This document shows, in pieces, positions 50,450 to 58,102 of a stretch of 64,000 nucleotides of DNA; position 1 is the stretch's first letter, and the number at the start of each line of letters is the position of its first letter. The stretch is from Actinomycetota bacterium. Lineage in GTDB: Bacteria > Actinomycetota > Actinomycetes > S36-B12 > UBA10799. A model generated the notes under the pieces. The model did not search any database. It worked only from the letters and a program-made list of their open reading frames with translations, and had not been told where the DNA came from. Where the stretch lies: positions 347,975 through 411,974 of the forward strand of contig JACJWU010000003.1 in NCBI GenBank assembly GCA_020636995.1, given 5' to 3'. The position numbers and the translations under genes are program-made.

Positions 50450-51850
50450 ATGAACGCGCTGAATCTGTCGCAGTGGCAGTTCGCCATCACCACCGTGTAC
50501 CACTTCTTCTTCGTGCCGATCACCATCGGAACCTCGTTCCTGGTCGCCGGCATGCAGACCGCGTGGGTACGGACCGGGGACGAAAAGTGGCTGCGAGCTA
50601 CGAAATTCTTCGGAAAGCTCTTCCTCATCAACTTCGCGATGGGGGTTGTGACCGGCATCGTGCAGGAGTTCCAGTTCGGCATGAACTGGAGCGACTACAG
50701 CCGGTTCGTGGGCGACATCTTCGGGGCGCCGCTGGCCGTGGAGGGCCTGCTGGCGTTCTTCCTGGAGTCGACGTTCCTGGGCCTGTGGATCTTCGGGTGG
50801 GACCGCCTGCCCAAGAAACTGCACCTGGCCACCATCTGGCTGGCAGCCACGGGCACCCTGCTGAGCGCCTACTTCATCCTCGCGGCCAACTCCTTCATGC
50901 AGCACCCGGTGGGCTATGTGTTCAACCCGGAGACCCAGCGTGCGGAGATGACCGACTTCGGTGAGGTGCTCCTGCAGCCCCTGGCGATGATCACGTTCTC
51001 GCACGTGATCACGATGGCGTTCATGGTCGCGGGCCTGTTCGTCGCGGGGATCTCGGCCTGGCTGGTTTCCAAGAAGCGGTCGTTGGACATGGCGCGTTCG
51101 ACGCTGAAGCTCGGGGCGGTCACCGCGATCGTCGCGTTCGTCCTCACCGGCATCACCGGCGACATGCAAGCCACCAAGATGGTCGAGATCCAGCCCATGA
51201 AGATGGCTGCCGCCGAGGCCCTTTACGAGACGGCGGCCCCGGCGCCGTTCAGCATCTTCACGATCGGCACACTCGACGGCTCCGAGCCGGTCTTCAGCAT
51301 CGACATCCCGCACGGACTGTCGCTGCTGGCCACGCACAGCTGGGACGGCGAGGTCCAGGGCATCAACAACCTGCAGGCGCAGTACGAGCAGGAGTTCGGC
51401 CCCGGCAACTACAAGCCGAACATCCCCGCGGCCTACTGGAACTTCCGCCTGATGATCGGGTTCGGATTCCTTGGCGTGCTGATCGCGATCTACTTGCTGT
51501 GGGCGACGCGCAAGGAGCGGATCCCGGAGTCCAAGTGGTTCAGCCGCTTGGCCATCTTCGGCATCATCACCCCGCTGCTCGGTGCCAGCACGGGCTGGAT
51601 CTTCACCGAGATGGGCCGGCAGCCCTGGGTGGTCTTCAGTCTGATGCTGACCCAGAACGGTGTGAGTCCGACGGTGTCGGTGACGCAGGTGCTGATCTCT
51701 ATGACCGTGTTCACCCTGTTGTACGGTGTCCTGGCCGTCGTGGAGGTCGGCCTGCTGATGCGGGCGGTCAAGATCGGGCCACCCGACTCGGTCGAAGTCA
51801 ACTACCCGGACAAGGTCGGCGAAGACCGGCCGCTGACCGTGACCTACTGA
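50450..51850 (+). CDS. cydA: Cytochrome bd ubiquinol oxidase subunit I
   Basis: A 466-residue membrane protein with about nine helices. Haem ligands are in the N-terminal SQWQFAITTVYHFFFVPITI (His near residue 19), the GRD-like loop region and methionine near MITFSHVITMAFMV. A short Q loop follows, as is typical of actinobacteria. The quinol-binding area contains KMAAAEALYET. It reduces O2 to water with menaquinol under low oxygen. GCGGAG precedes ATG 50450. It precedes cydB by 10 bases. Confidence 0.95.
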   Translation: MNALNLSQWQFAITTVYHFFFVPITIGTSFLVAGMQTAWVRTGDEKWLRATKFFGKLFLINFAMGVVTGIVQEFQFGMNWSDYSRFVGDIFGAPLAVEGLLAFFLESTFLGLWIFGWDRLPKKLHLATIWLAATGTLLSAYFILAANSFMQHPVGYVFNPETQRAEMTDFGEVLLQPLAMITFSHVITMAFMVAGLFVAGISAWLVSKKRSLDMARSTLKLGAVTAIVAFVLTGITGDMQATKMVEIQPMKMAAAEALYETAAPAPFSIFTIGTLDGSEPVFSIDIPHGLSLLATHSWDGEVQGINNLQAQYEQEFGPGNYKPNIPAAYWNFRLMIGFGFLGVLIAIYLLWATRKERIPESKWFSRLAIFGIITPLLGASTGWIFTEMGRQPWVVFSLMLTQNGVSPTVSVTQVLISMTVFTLLYGVLAVVEVGLLMRAVKIGPPDSVEVNYPDKVGEDRPLTVTY

Positions 51851-51860
51851 GGAGATGATC

Positions 51861-52934
51861 ATGGAACTCCAACAGATCTGGATCATTCTCATCGCGGTGT
51901 TGTGGATGGGCTACTTCGTGCTCGAGGGCTTCGACTTCGGCGTCGGGATCCTGCTGCCGGTGTTGGGCAAGAACGAGCAGGAGCGCCGGGCCATGCTGAC
52001 CACGCTCGGCCCCGTCTGGGACGGCAACGAGGTGTGGCTGCTGGTGGCTGGTGGCGCGACGTTCGCGGCGTTCCCCGAGTGGTACGCCACCCTGTTCAGC
52101 GGCTTCTACTTGCCCCTGCTGCTGATCCTCGTCGCGCTGATCATTCGTGGTGTGGCGTTCGAGTACCGCAGCAAGCGCTCAAGCCTGACCTGGCGCAAGC
52201 GTTGGGATGCGGCGATCGTCGTCGGATCATTCATCCCAGCACTGCTGTGGGGTGTGGCGTTCGCCAACATCGTGCGCGGCGTGCCGATGAAGCCCGGTGG
52301 CTTCGGCAACAGTTTGTACGACGGCGGGTTCTTCAACCTGCTCAACCCGTACGCGCTGGTCGGTGGCCTGACCACGCTGACGCTGTTCATGACCCACGGC
52401 GCGATCTTCCTCGCGCTCAAGACCGACGGGGATCTGCGGGTGCGCGCGAACAAGCTGGCGGGACAGATCGGGCTCGTGGCCACCGTGATCGCCGTCGTGT
52501 TCCTGCTGTGGACCCAGTTGGCCTACAGCGACAAGGCGTGGACGTGGGCCCTCGTGGTCGTGGCGGCGGTGTGCTGGCTTGCCGGCCTGGCGATGAACCG
52601 GGCGGGCCGTGAGGGCTGGTCGTTCCTGTTCAGCGCGATCACACTGGCAGGCGCCGTCGCCTATCTGTTCAGCGTGCTCTACCCGAACGTCATGCCGGCG
52701 TCCAACGACCCGGCGCTGTCACTGACGATCTGGAACGCGAGCAGCACGGACTACACGCTGAAGATCATGACGGTCGTGGCAGTCATCTTCACCCCGATCG
52801 TCCTGGCCTACCAGTCGTGGACGTACTGGGTGTTCCGCAAGCGGGTGTCCCCGTCGCAGATCTCCGATGCGGGCGAAGGTTCGCTCGATCTGCCCGGCGA
52901 GGGCCAGAAGCCAGGGGAGACGGTCGGCGTCTGA
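51861..52934 (+). CDS. cydB: Cytochrome bd ubiquinol oxidase subunit II
   Basis: A 357-residue membrane protein with about eight to nine helices: VLWMGYFVLEGFDFGVGILL at the N-terminus, GPVWDGNEVWLLVAGGATFA and RGVAFEYRSKR. It is the structural partner of CydA. Start is ATG 51861, 7 bases after GAGGAG, rather than ATG 51855. The cydCD exporter genes usually found nearby are absent from this window. Confidence 0.95.
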   Translation: MELQQIWIILIAVLWMGYFVLEGFDFGVGILLPVLGKNEQERRAMLTTLGPVWDGNEVWLLVAGGATFAAFPEWYATLFSGFYLPLLLILVALIIRGVAFEYRSKRSSLTWRKRWDAAIVVGSFIPALLWGVAFANIVRGVPMKPGGFGNSLYDGGFFNLLNPYALVGGLTTLTLFMTHGAIFLALKTDGDLRVRANKLAGQIGLVATVIAVVFLLWTQLAYSDKAWTWALVVVAAVCWLAGLAMNRAGREGWSFLFSAITLAGAVAYLFSVLYPNVMPASNDPALSLTIWNASSTDYTLKIMTVVAVIFTPIVLAYQSWTYWVFRKRVSPSQISDAGEGSLDLPGEGQKPGETVGV

Positions 52935-52952
52935 ACCGACCGGGATCGGAGG

Positions 52953-52982
52953 GCGGCAGGGTCACGCACCCTGCCGCTTTCC
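52953..52982 (+). terminator. Terminator of cydAB
   Basis: Perfect 10-bp stem GCGGCAGGGT (52953-52962) with ACCCTGCCGC (52968-52977), loop CACGC, followed by TTTCC. It stands 18 bases after the cydB stop and could also serve the convergent LOG-family gene. Confidence 0.8.
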
Positions 52983-52996
52983 GTTGGGCGGCCCAC

Positions 52997-53461
52997 TCAG
53001 TGATGCCGGCGGCGCATCGCCAGGCGGATCGCCATCCGGACCGCGTCCTGCGGTGTTGTCGCCAACTGCGGCCCCTGGGGTACGTCCCATCCACCGAGCA
53101 GCACCACAGGGACGCCGGTACGCATCGCCAGGGAGACCTCGCTCAGCGACCCCCAGCTGGTCCCCACACAGATCACTGCGTCGGCGGCGCGGATGATCAG
53201 GGCGTTGCGCATCTCCCCCAGCCCGGTGGGCAGCGCGATGGTCACGAACGGATTCGCGTCGCGCTCGAGGCCTGGCAGGATGCCCAGGACGACACCGTCG
53301 TGGATCGCGGCCCCCCGCGCGGCCGCCTCCATGACACCGCCATGTCCTCCGGTGACGACCGCGTGGCCGCGCTCGGCCAGCAGTCGGCCCACGGTTTCGG
53401 CGGCAGCCAGCTCCGTCTCGTCGGCTTGCGCCGGTCCGACCACCGAGATGGTGTACGGCAC
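52997..53461 (-). CDS. LOG/TIGR00725-family protein
   Basis: A 154-residue Rossmann-like protein related to lysine-decarboxylase-like phosphoribohydrolases. The nucleotide-binding GGHGGVMEAAARGA is present, and the later PGGxGTxxE motif is altered to GTSWGSLSEVSLAM, as in the TIGR00725 subgroup. Activity is uncertain. The start is GTG 53461 with AAGGGAG upstream; longer frames lack a site. It is divergent from the DUF1801 gene. Confidence 0.8.
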   Translation of the reverse strand: MPYTISVVGPAQADETELAAAETVGRLLAERGHAVVTGGHGGVMEAAARGAAIHDGVVLGILPGLERDANPFVTIALPTGLGEMRNALIIRAADAVICVGTSWGSLSEVSLAMRTGVPVVLLGGWDVPQGPQLATTPQDAVRMAIRLAMRRRHH

Positions 53462-53528
53462 GCGATTCTCCCTTCGGCCACGCCCATTGTTGCGCGGCGG
53501 ACGGTCCCCCGCTCCTAGGATGTCGCGC

Positions 53529-53879
53529 ATGAGCTCGGACGAGGTGGATGTGTACCTGTCGAGCGTTCCGCAGCCGCAACGCGGCACGCTCGAGGTGGTG
53601 AGGGCCAGGCTGCGGGCGCGACTGCCTCAGGCGCAAGAGGTGATCTCCTACGGGGTGCCTGCCTTCGCAGTCGATGGCACTGCCGTGGCCGGCTACTCGG
53701 CGTCGAAGAAGCACTGCTCGTACCTGCCCATGAGTGGAACGGTGCTGACGGACATGGCCGATGACCTGACCGGGTACGGCTGGTCCAAAGGTGCCCTGCG
53801 ATTCGGCGTGGACGAGCCGCTGTCAGCCGAGCTCATCGACATGCTGGTGACCGCACGGTTGGGCGAGTTGACCAGCTGA
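53529..53879 (+). CDS. DUF1801 (YdhG-like) protein
   Basis: A 116-residue protein with the DUF1801 pattern: VDVYLSSVPQPQRGTLEVVR, QEVISYGVPAF, KKHCSYLPM and LRFGVDEPLS near the end. The family has a double-barrel fold of unknown function, with an iron-chaperone link in some members. ATG 53529 is 7 bases after TAGGAT (leaderless). Confidence 0.85.
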   Translation: MSSDEVDVYLSSVPQPQRGTLEVVRARLRARLPQAQEVISYGVPAFAVDGTAVAGYSASKKHCSYLPMSGTVLTDMADDLTGYGWSKGALRFGVDEPLSAELIDMLVTARLGELTS

Positions 53880-53915
53880 GCGTATGGTGCCCGCCAGGGC
53901 GGGTAGATCGTGTGC

Positions 53916-54434
53916 ATGGCTGTGGATATCCTCCTCGTGTTCGCGTCCGAGCACCGGCGTCTGCGCCAACTCGTGGCCCGCTGCGGTCGGTCCAGCCGGG
54001 GTTTCCACGACCCGGTTCGGGAATTGCAGCTGGCCCTGCGCGCCCACGTGATCGCCGCCAGCGCGGAGGTCTACCCGGCAGCAGCGGAGCGTGCGAGCCG
54101 ATGGCCCGGGGACGTGTTGGCACGGGTTCGCCGGGAGGTCGAAGACCCCCGCGCCAGCCGTTCGGGGCTGGCGGGCAGCACGCAGTCCTTGATCGGCGCG
54201 GAGCAGGACGTGATCGACGCTCTGACGGGCCTGGAACTGACCGAACGCCGCCGTCTGGGCAGGGTCTTCCGGATGCGGAGGGACTCTCTGCTGCGAGCCT
54301 CGGCGACGACATCACGAAGACGCAGGTCGCAGACCGAACTGTACGAGACGGCCCGCCGTGCCGGCGTCGAGCACAGGTCCCGGATGACCCAGGCGGAGTT
54401 GCAGGCCGCGATCGACGCCCGGGGCGGCAGGTGA
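53916..54434 (+). CDS. Hypothetical protein with weak hemerythrin-like helices and a SAP/Rho-N-like tail
   Basis: A 172-residue basic helical protein. Early residues (FASEHRRLRQLVARCG, then LRAHVIAASAEVYPAAAERA) follow the spacing of a hemerythrin-type four-helix bundle, with His in helix 1 and His/Glu in the next helices, but several metal ligands appear missing. The C-terminus TELYETARRAGVEHRSRMTQ resembles Rho-N/SAP-type nucleic-acid-binding ends seen in actinobacterial DNA-associated proteins. No family is certain. ATG 53916 with TAGATC 6 bases upstream. Confidence 0.5.
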   Translation: MAVDILLVFASEHRRLRQLVARCGRSSRGFHDPVRELQLALRAHVIAASAEVYPAAAERASRWPGDVLARVRREVEDPRASRSGLAGSTQSLIGAEQDVIDALTGLELTERRRLGRVFRMRRDSLLRASATTSRRRRSQTELYETARRAGVEHRSRMTQAELQAAIDARGGR

Positions 54435-54631
54435 TCGATCAATCCCGGAGGGGTCTTTACGGGACTGCTCAACACCTGTAGTGTGGATCATGCGTTCAGT
54501 CGCTGAGCGCACCTCGGATCTACAGAGACGTTGGATCCCCCTTCACATCCCCTCGGGTTTCCCGCCGTTCTCGACGTGAGCTTCAGACACCAGGCCGCGT
54601 CGCTCTCCGCCATCGTTGAGCGAGGTCTCCT

Positions 54632-56395
54632 ATGTTCGTGCACGTTGTTTCCCGTCCGTTGTCAGATGCGACACACCTCCCGCGCAGCGGGATCCGGGCC
54701 CTCACCGAGTCCATCCGCCATGCCGGTGGTGAGGCCACCTTCGACATGGCTCCCGCGGGTGACATCGCGGCTGCGGTCACCGCGTGCGGCGACCAGTTGC
54801 TCGCCCAGTGGCGCGAACACACACCTGAGATCGTGCACACGGTCGGGGTGGTGGCGACACTCGCTGCGCTGCGCGTGCGTCCCGATCAGCTACCGGTGGT
54901 GGGAACGTTCGATGAGAACCCGGCATCGGCTCGCCTCGAGGAGGAACTGGCGCAGCAGGTCGATGCGGTACTCCCGCTGTCGACCACGGAGCAGCAGCGG
55001 TGGCGACATGCCGGTGTCCGCACGCTGGCGGCCGGTGCCCTGGCGATGCCCGCACCGGCGGTGGACCACCCGATCGTGCGGGGGCACGGCCACGTGCTGA
55101 GTCTGTCCACCGGTCCCGGGTTGGAGAACCTGATCCGGTCCATGCCGCTCTGGACGGGAACCCGACTGGTTCTGCTGGGTCACATCAGCGCGCAGCGTCT
55201 CTCGTCGCTTCAGCGCATCGCCGAGGAACTCGGCGTATGGGCACGCATCGACCACCGGCCGGGACTGCGCGGTGCGGCCCGTGAGGCCATCTGGCGAGAT
55301 GCCCTGCTGCTGGTGGCCGGTGCCGAAGGGGCGCGTCATGCCGGCCAGGTGTTGGAGGCGGCCGCGCACGGTGTGGCCGCCGTGGCCATCGCCCAGCAGG
55401 CGCATCTGGATCACATCGTGCCCGGGGCCACCGGTGTCCTGGTGGAACCGGGTGCCGGGGTCCGTGGTCTCGGAGCGGCGGTCGCCGACCTCCTGCACGA
55501 TCCGCTGCGCTGCCGCGGAATGGGGTCGGCCGCCTTGGTGCGGATGCAGACCCTGCATGAAACGCCGGGGGCGGGACAGAGATTGGTGTCGCTGTACCAG
55601 CAGGTGCTCGGGGTAAGCGAGGCTGCGCCGCGCAGGGCGCCCAGTACCGCCCCGCTCACCGAGGACAGGTCTCGGCTGGCGATCGACTACATGCCACTGG
55701 CCCGGCAACTGGCCCAGCGATACGCGGGCCGTGGGCAGCGACTGGACGACCTGATCCAGGTGGCGAACCTGGGACTGGTGCGCGCCGCCTCCCGTTTCGA
55801 TCCCGCAATGGGCACCGAGTTCCATTCATTCGCAGTCCCCACGATCCTGGGGGAGTTGCGTCGGCACTTCCGCGACCACGCATGGGCAGCACGTGTCCCG
55901 CGCAGTTTGCAGGAGGTCACCCTGAAGGTGCAGAAGGCGTCCGACGAGTTGCGCGTGACCAGAGGCCAGGAGCCCACGCCATCCGAGGTGGCTGAGCGAC
56001 TGGGTCTGCTGGAGGAGGAGGTTCTGCAGGCGATGCAGGCGCTCGGCGAGGCGATGAGTTCGAAGTCCTTGGATCACCCCATGGGGGGCGACGGCGACGA
56101 AGCGTTCGGCGATCTGGTCGGAGAACTCGATCCGGATCTGGAGTACGTGGAGATGCGCGAGGCCGTGCGGTCGGCACTGCGGCAGTTGCCCCAGCGTGAG
56201 CGCGAGATCCTGCTCATGCGCTTCTACGGTGAGCAGACGCAATCGCAGATCGCGCAGGCGCTCGGTCTGTCGCAGGTCCATGTGTCACGACTCATCACCC
56301 GCACCCTGGCTGCCTTGCGCGAGCATGTGACCGATGACGTCCCTCTGCCGAGGTCCTGGCAGTCCGAGCTCCGCCAAGACCGGCGCGCGGCCTGA
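54632..56395 (+). CDS. Glycosyltransferase-like domain fused to SigF/SigB-type sigma factor
   Basis: A continuous 587-residue frame. Residues 1-325 resemble a GT-B glycosyltransferase: an N-terminal Rossmann half (HVVSRPLSDATHLPRSG, IVHTVGVVATLAALR) and a donor-like half (VLSLSTGPGLENLIRSM, RLVLLGHIS, LEAAAHGVAAVAIAQQ, GATGVLVEPG). The retaining-GT4 EX7E motif is degenerate (E232 and E242, nine apart), so it may bind rather than transfer sugars. A 15-residue linker leads to a complete SigF/SigB/SigG-type sigma: region 2 at 345-420 (LDDLIQVANLGLVRAASRFD), region 3 at 425-480, region 4 at 505-565 (LPQREREILLMRFYGE, SQIAQALGLSQVHVSRLI). No internal start with a ribosome-binding site separates the halves. 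The ~200-base upstream gap shows no clear promoter. The STAS, ANTAR and PP2C genes follow. Confidence 0.85.
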   Translation: MFVHVVSRPLSDATHLPRSGIRALTESIRHAGGEATFDMAPAGDIAAAVTACGDQLLAQWREHTPEIVHTVGVVATLAALRVRPDQLPVVGTFDENPASARLEEELAQQVDAVLPLSTTEQQRWRHAGVRTLAAGALAMPAPAVDHPIVRGHGHVLSLSTGPGLENLIRSMPLWTGTRLVLLGHISAQRLSSLQRIAEELGVWARIDHRPGLRGAAREAIWRDALLLVAGAEGARHAGQVLEAAAHGVAAVAIAQQAHLDHIVPGATGVLVEPGAGVRGLGAAVADLLHDPLRCRGMGSAALVRMQTLHETPGAGQRLVSLYQQVLGVSEAAPRRAPSTAPLTEDRSRLAIDYMPLARQLAQRYAGRGQRLDDLIQVANLGLVRAASRFDPAMGTEFHSFAVPTILGELRRHFRDHAWAARVPRSLQEVTLKVQKASDELRVTRGQEPTPSEVAERLGLLEEEVLQAMQALGEAMSSKSLDHPMGGDGDEAFGDLVGELDPDLEYVEMREAVRSALRQLPQREREILLMRFYGEQTQSQIAQALGLSQVHVSRLITRTLAALREHVTDDVPLPRSWQSELRQDRRAA

Positions 56396-56567
56396 TCCGC
56401 AACGCAGACCTCGGGCGGTGCCGGCCGGTCGATTCTGCGCGGAGGAACCACGTCCGCCAGCGTTGTTACGATGAGTACTTCCCAGGATGCTCACAGCCGC
56501 GGTGTGACCCGGACAACCCAACAACCACTCGGTCAGGTGGGCCGACGCGACGAGGGAGGACAGCGCC

Positions 56568-56888
56568 ATGAGTACGGCTGCGTCCAGGCTCGTCGCCCAT
56601 GACACCGTCGCCACCCTGATCCTCTCCGGTGACATCGGCCATGAGGATGCCGGCGCTCTTCGTGATCACCTCGATGCTGCTCTCAGCCCCCCGGTGGAAC
56701 GGCTGGCGATCGATCTGTCCAGCTGTGGTTTCCTCAACCCCGTGGCCGTGGACCTGGTCGGGGCGGCGATCGGGAAAGCTCACGAGCACGGCATGCCTGC
56801 GTCGCTGGAGGGAGCCTCGGCGAACGTACGGGTGATCCTTGGGATCGCAGGCCTGCTGGATCTACCGTCCGACGGTGGCTCGCCATGA
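56568..56888 (+). CDS. STAS-domain protein (anti-sigma factor antagonist-like)
   Basis: A 106-residue single STAS domain. The pattern LILSGDIGHEDAGALRDHLD and LAIDLSSCGFLNPVAVDLVG fits SpoIIAA/RsbV, but the phosphorylation loop, normally D-S-S/T-G, reads N-P-V-A (57-60). It therefore lacks the regulatory serine/threonine and cannot be switched by the usual kinase. GGAGG precedes ATG 56568. Its stop overlaps the start of the ANTAR gene by 4 bases, so the two are made together. Likely partner: the fused sigma factor upstream or its unseen anti-sigma (inference). Confidence 0.82.
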   Translation: MSTAASRLVAHDTVATLILSGDIGHEDAGALRDHLDAALSPPVERLAIDLSSCGFLNPVAVDLVGAAIGKAHEHGMPASLEGASANVRVILGIAGLLDLPSDGGSP

Positions 56889-58102
56889 ACCCGGTGGACG
56901 GGGGCAACAGGTGGGAGGCCCCGAACCCACCACTGGCGGAGACCGTCGCCGCGCTCGGCAAGGAAGTGCGTGATCTGCGGGCGTCGGCGCGGATGCGGGC
57001 TGTCATCGAGCAGGCCAAGGGCATACTCGTGGAACGTCATGGGATCACCCTGGACGAGGCGTTCGCGCGGCTGCGCAGCATGTCCCAGGAGCACAACGTC
57101 AAACTCATCGAGGTCGCCGCCACGGTGGTCGGAGTGGCTATCCCGGATGGCGAAGAGACCGACTTCGCGGAGGCGCTCGTCGAAGGCGAGCTGCCCGCGT
57201 CGGGGGCGACCTCGCCGACGTGGAAGGCCTTGCGCGAGCAACCGGACGTCAAGACGGGTGTGGTGACCGCAGTCATGGAGGCGGTGGCGACTGCCACCGA
57301 CCAGGGGTCCGAGGCCGCCGAACTCCTGCTGGAGATTCTGGAGCAGTACGCAGTGGCCGCCTTGACGATGTACCGGACGAGCGTCGACGGTTCCCTGCGG
57401 CTGGTGGGACATGTGAACATCCCAGGCGACCTGGTCAGTTCCTGGCGCAGCGTGCCACCGAGCACGGACATCCCCTTCGTGCGCTCCGTGGTCGACAATG
57501 TCGCCCTGTTCTGGAGCGATCGGGCCGAGCGGATCGCCGAGTTCCCGCAGGTGGCGCGCACGGGGTCGGCCGGTTTCGAGGCGACCGCAACGATTCCGGT
57601 GGTGGACCAGGGGGTCGTCATCGGGGTGGTCGGGCTGATCTGGCGTACTCGGGAGACCTTCGACGATCTGCGCAAGCGCGCCGTCACGCGGGCGGTTCAG
57701 CGGGTGGCGCCACTATTGATGCGCAACCTGCGGGCAGCCGATCCGGAACTGGACTGGATGGACACCTTGATGCGGCTGCACCTGGATCCGTGGCTGATCC
57801 TGGACGTGGTCGTGAACGCTTCGGGGCAGCCCACGGACTTCGTCGTGCAGGAGGTCGCGGCCGATGTCGGGGACGGTGGACAGTGGTTGGGCCGTCGGTT
57901 GTTCGAGATCTGGCCCTTCCTCGCCGATGACGGCACCGGGGAGGCGCTCAAGCAGTTGGCGAAGACCGGAGGATCCTGGTCGATCACCGGCACCCAGCCG
58001 TCCGACGCACCGTGGGGCCATCCGAGGAGCATCATGCGGTGTGTGCGGCTCGGGTCACGGCTCGCGTTGCTCTGGCGCAGCGCCTCGTCGCACGATCAGT
58101 AG
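56885..58102 (+). CDS. ANTAR-GAF-PAS-like regulator
   Basis: A 405-residue soluble protein. The ANTAR RNA-binding domain is at the N-terminus (about 22-83: ARMRAVIEQAKGILVERHGI, LDEAFARLRSMSQEHNVKLI), followed by a GAF domain (about 135-280; DIPFVRSVVDNVALFWSD, ATIPVVDQGVVIGVVGL) and a PAS-like end. ANTAR proteins bind paired hexaloop hairpins to block terminators; here the usual GAF-then-ANTAR order is reversed. It is coupled to the STAS gene. The last 48 bases overlap the convergent phosphatase gene. Confidence 0.85.
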   Translation: MNPVDGGNRWEAPNPPLAETVAALGKEVRDLRASARMRAVIEQAKGILVERHGITLDEAFARLRSMSQEHNVKLIEVAATVVGVAIPDGEETDFAEALVEGELPASGATSPTWKALREQPDVKTGVVTAVMEAVATATDQGSEAAELLLEILEQYAVAALTMYRTSVDGSLRLVGHVNIPGDLVSSWRSVPPSTDIPFVRSVVDNVALFWSDRAERIAEFPQVARTGSAGFEATATIPVVDQGVVIGVVGLIWRTRETFDDLRKRAVTRAVQRVAPLLMRNLRAADPELDWMDTLMRLHLDPWLILDVVVNASGQPTDFVVQEVAADVGDGGQWLGRRLFEIWPFLADDGTGEALKQLAKTGGSWSITGTQPSDAPWGHPRSIMRCVRLGSRLALLWRSASSHDQ

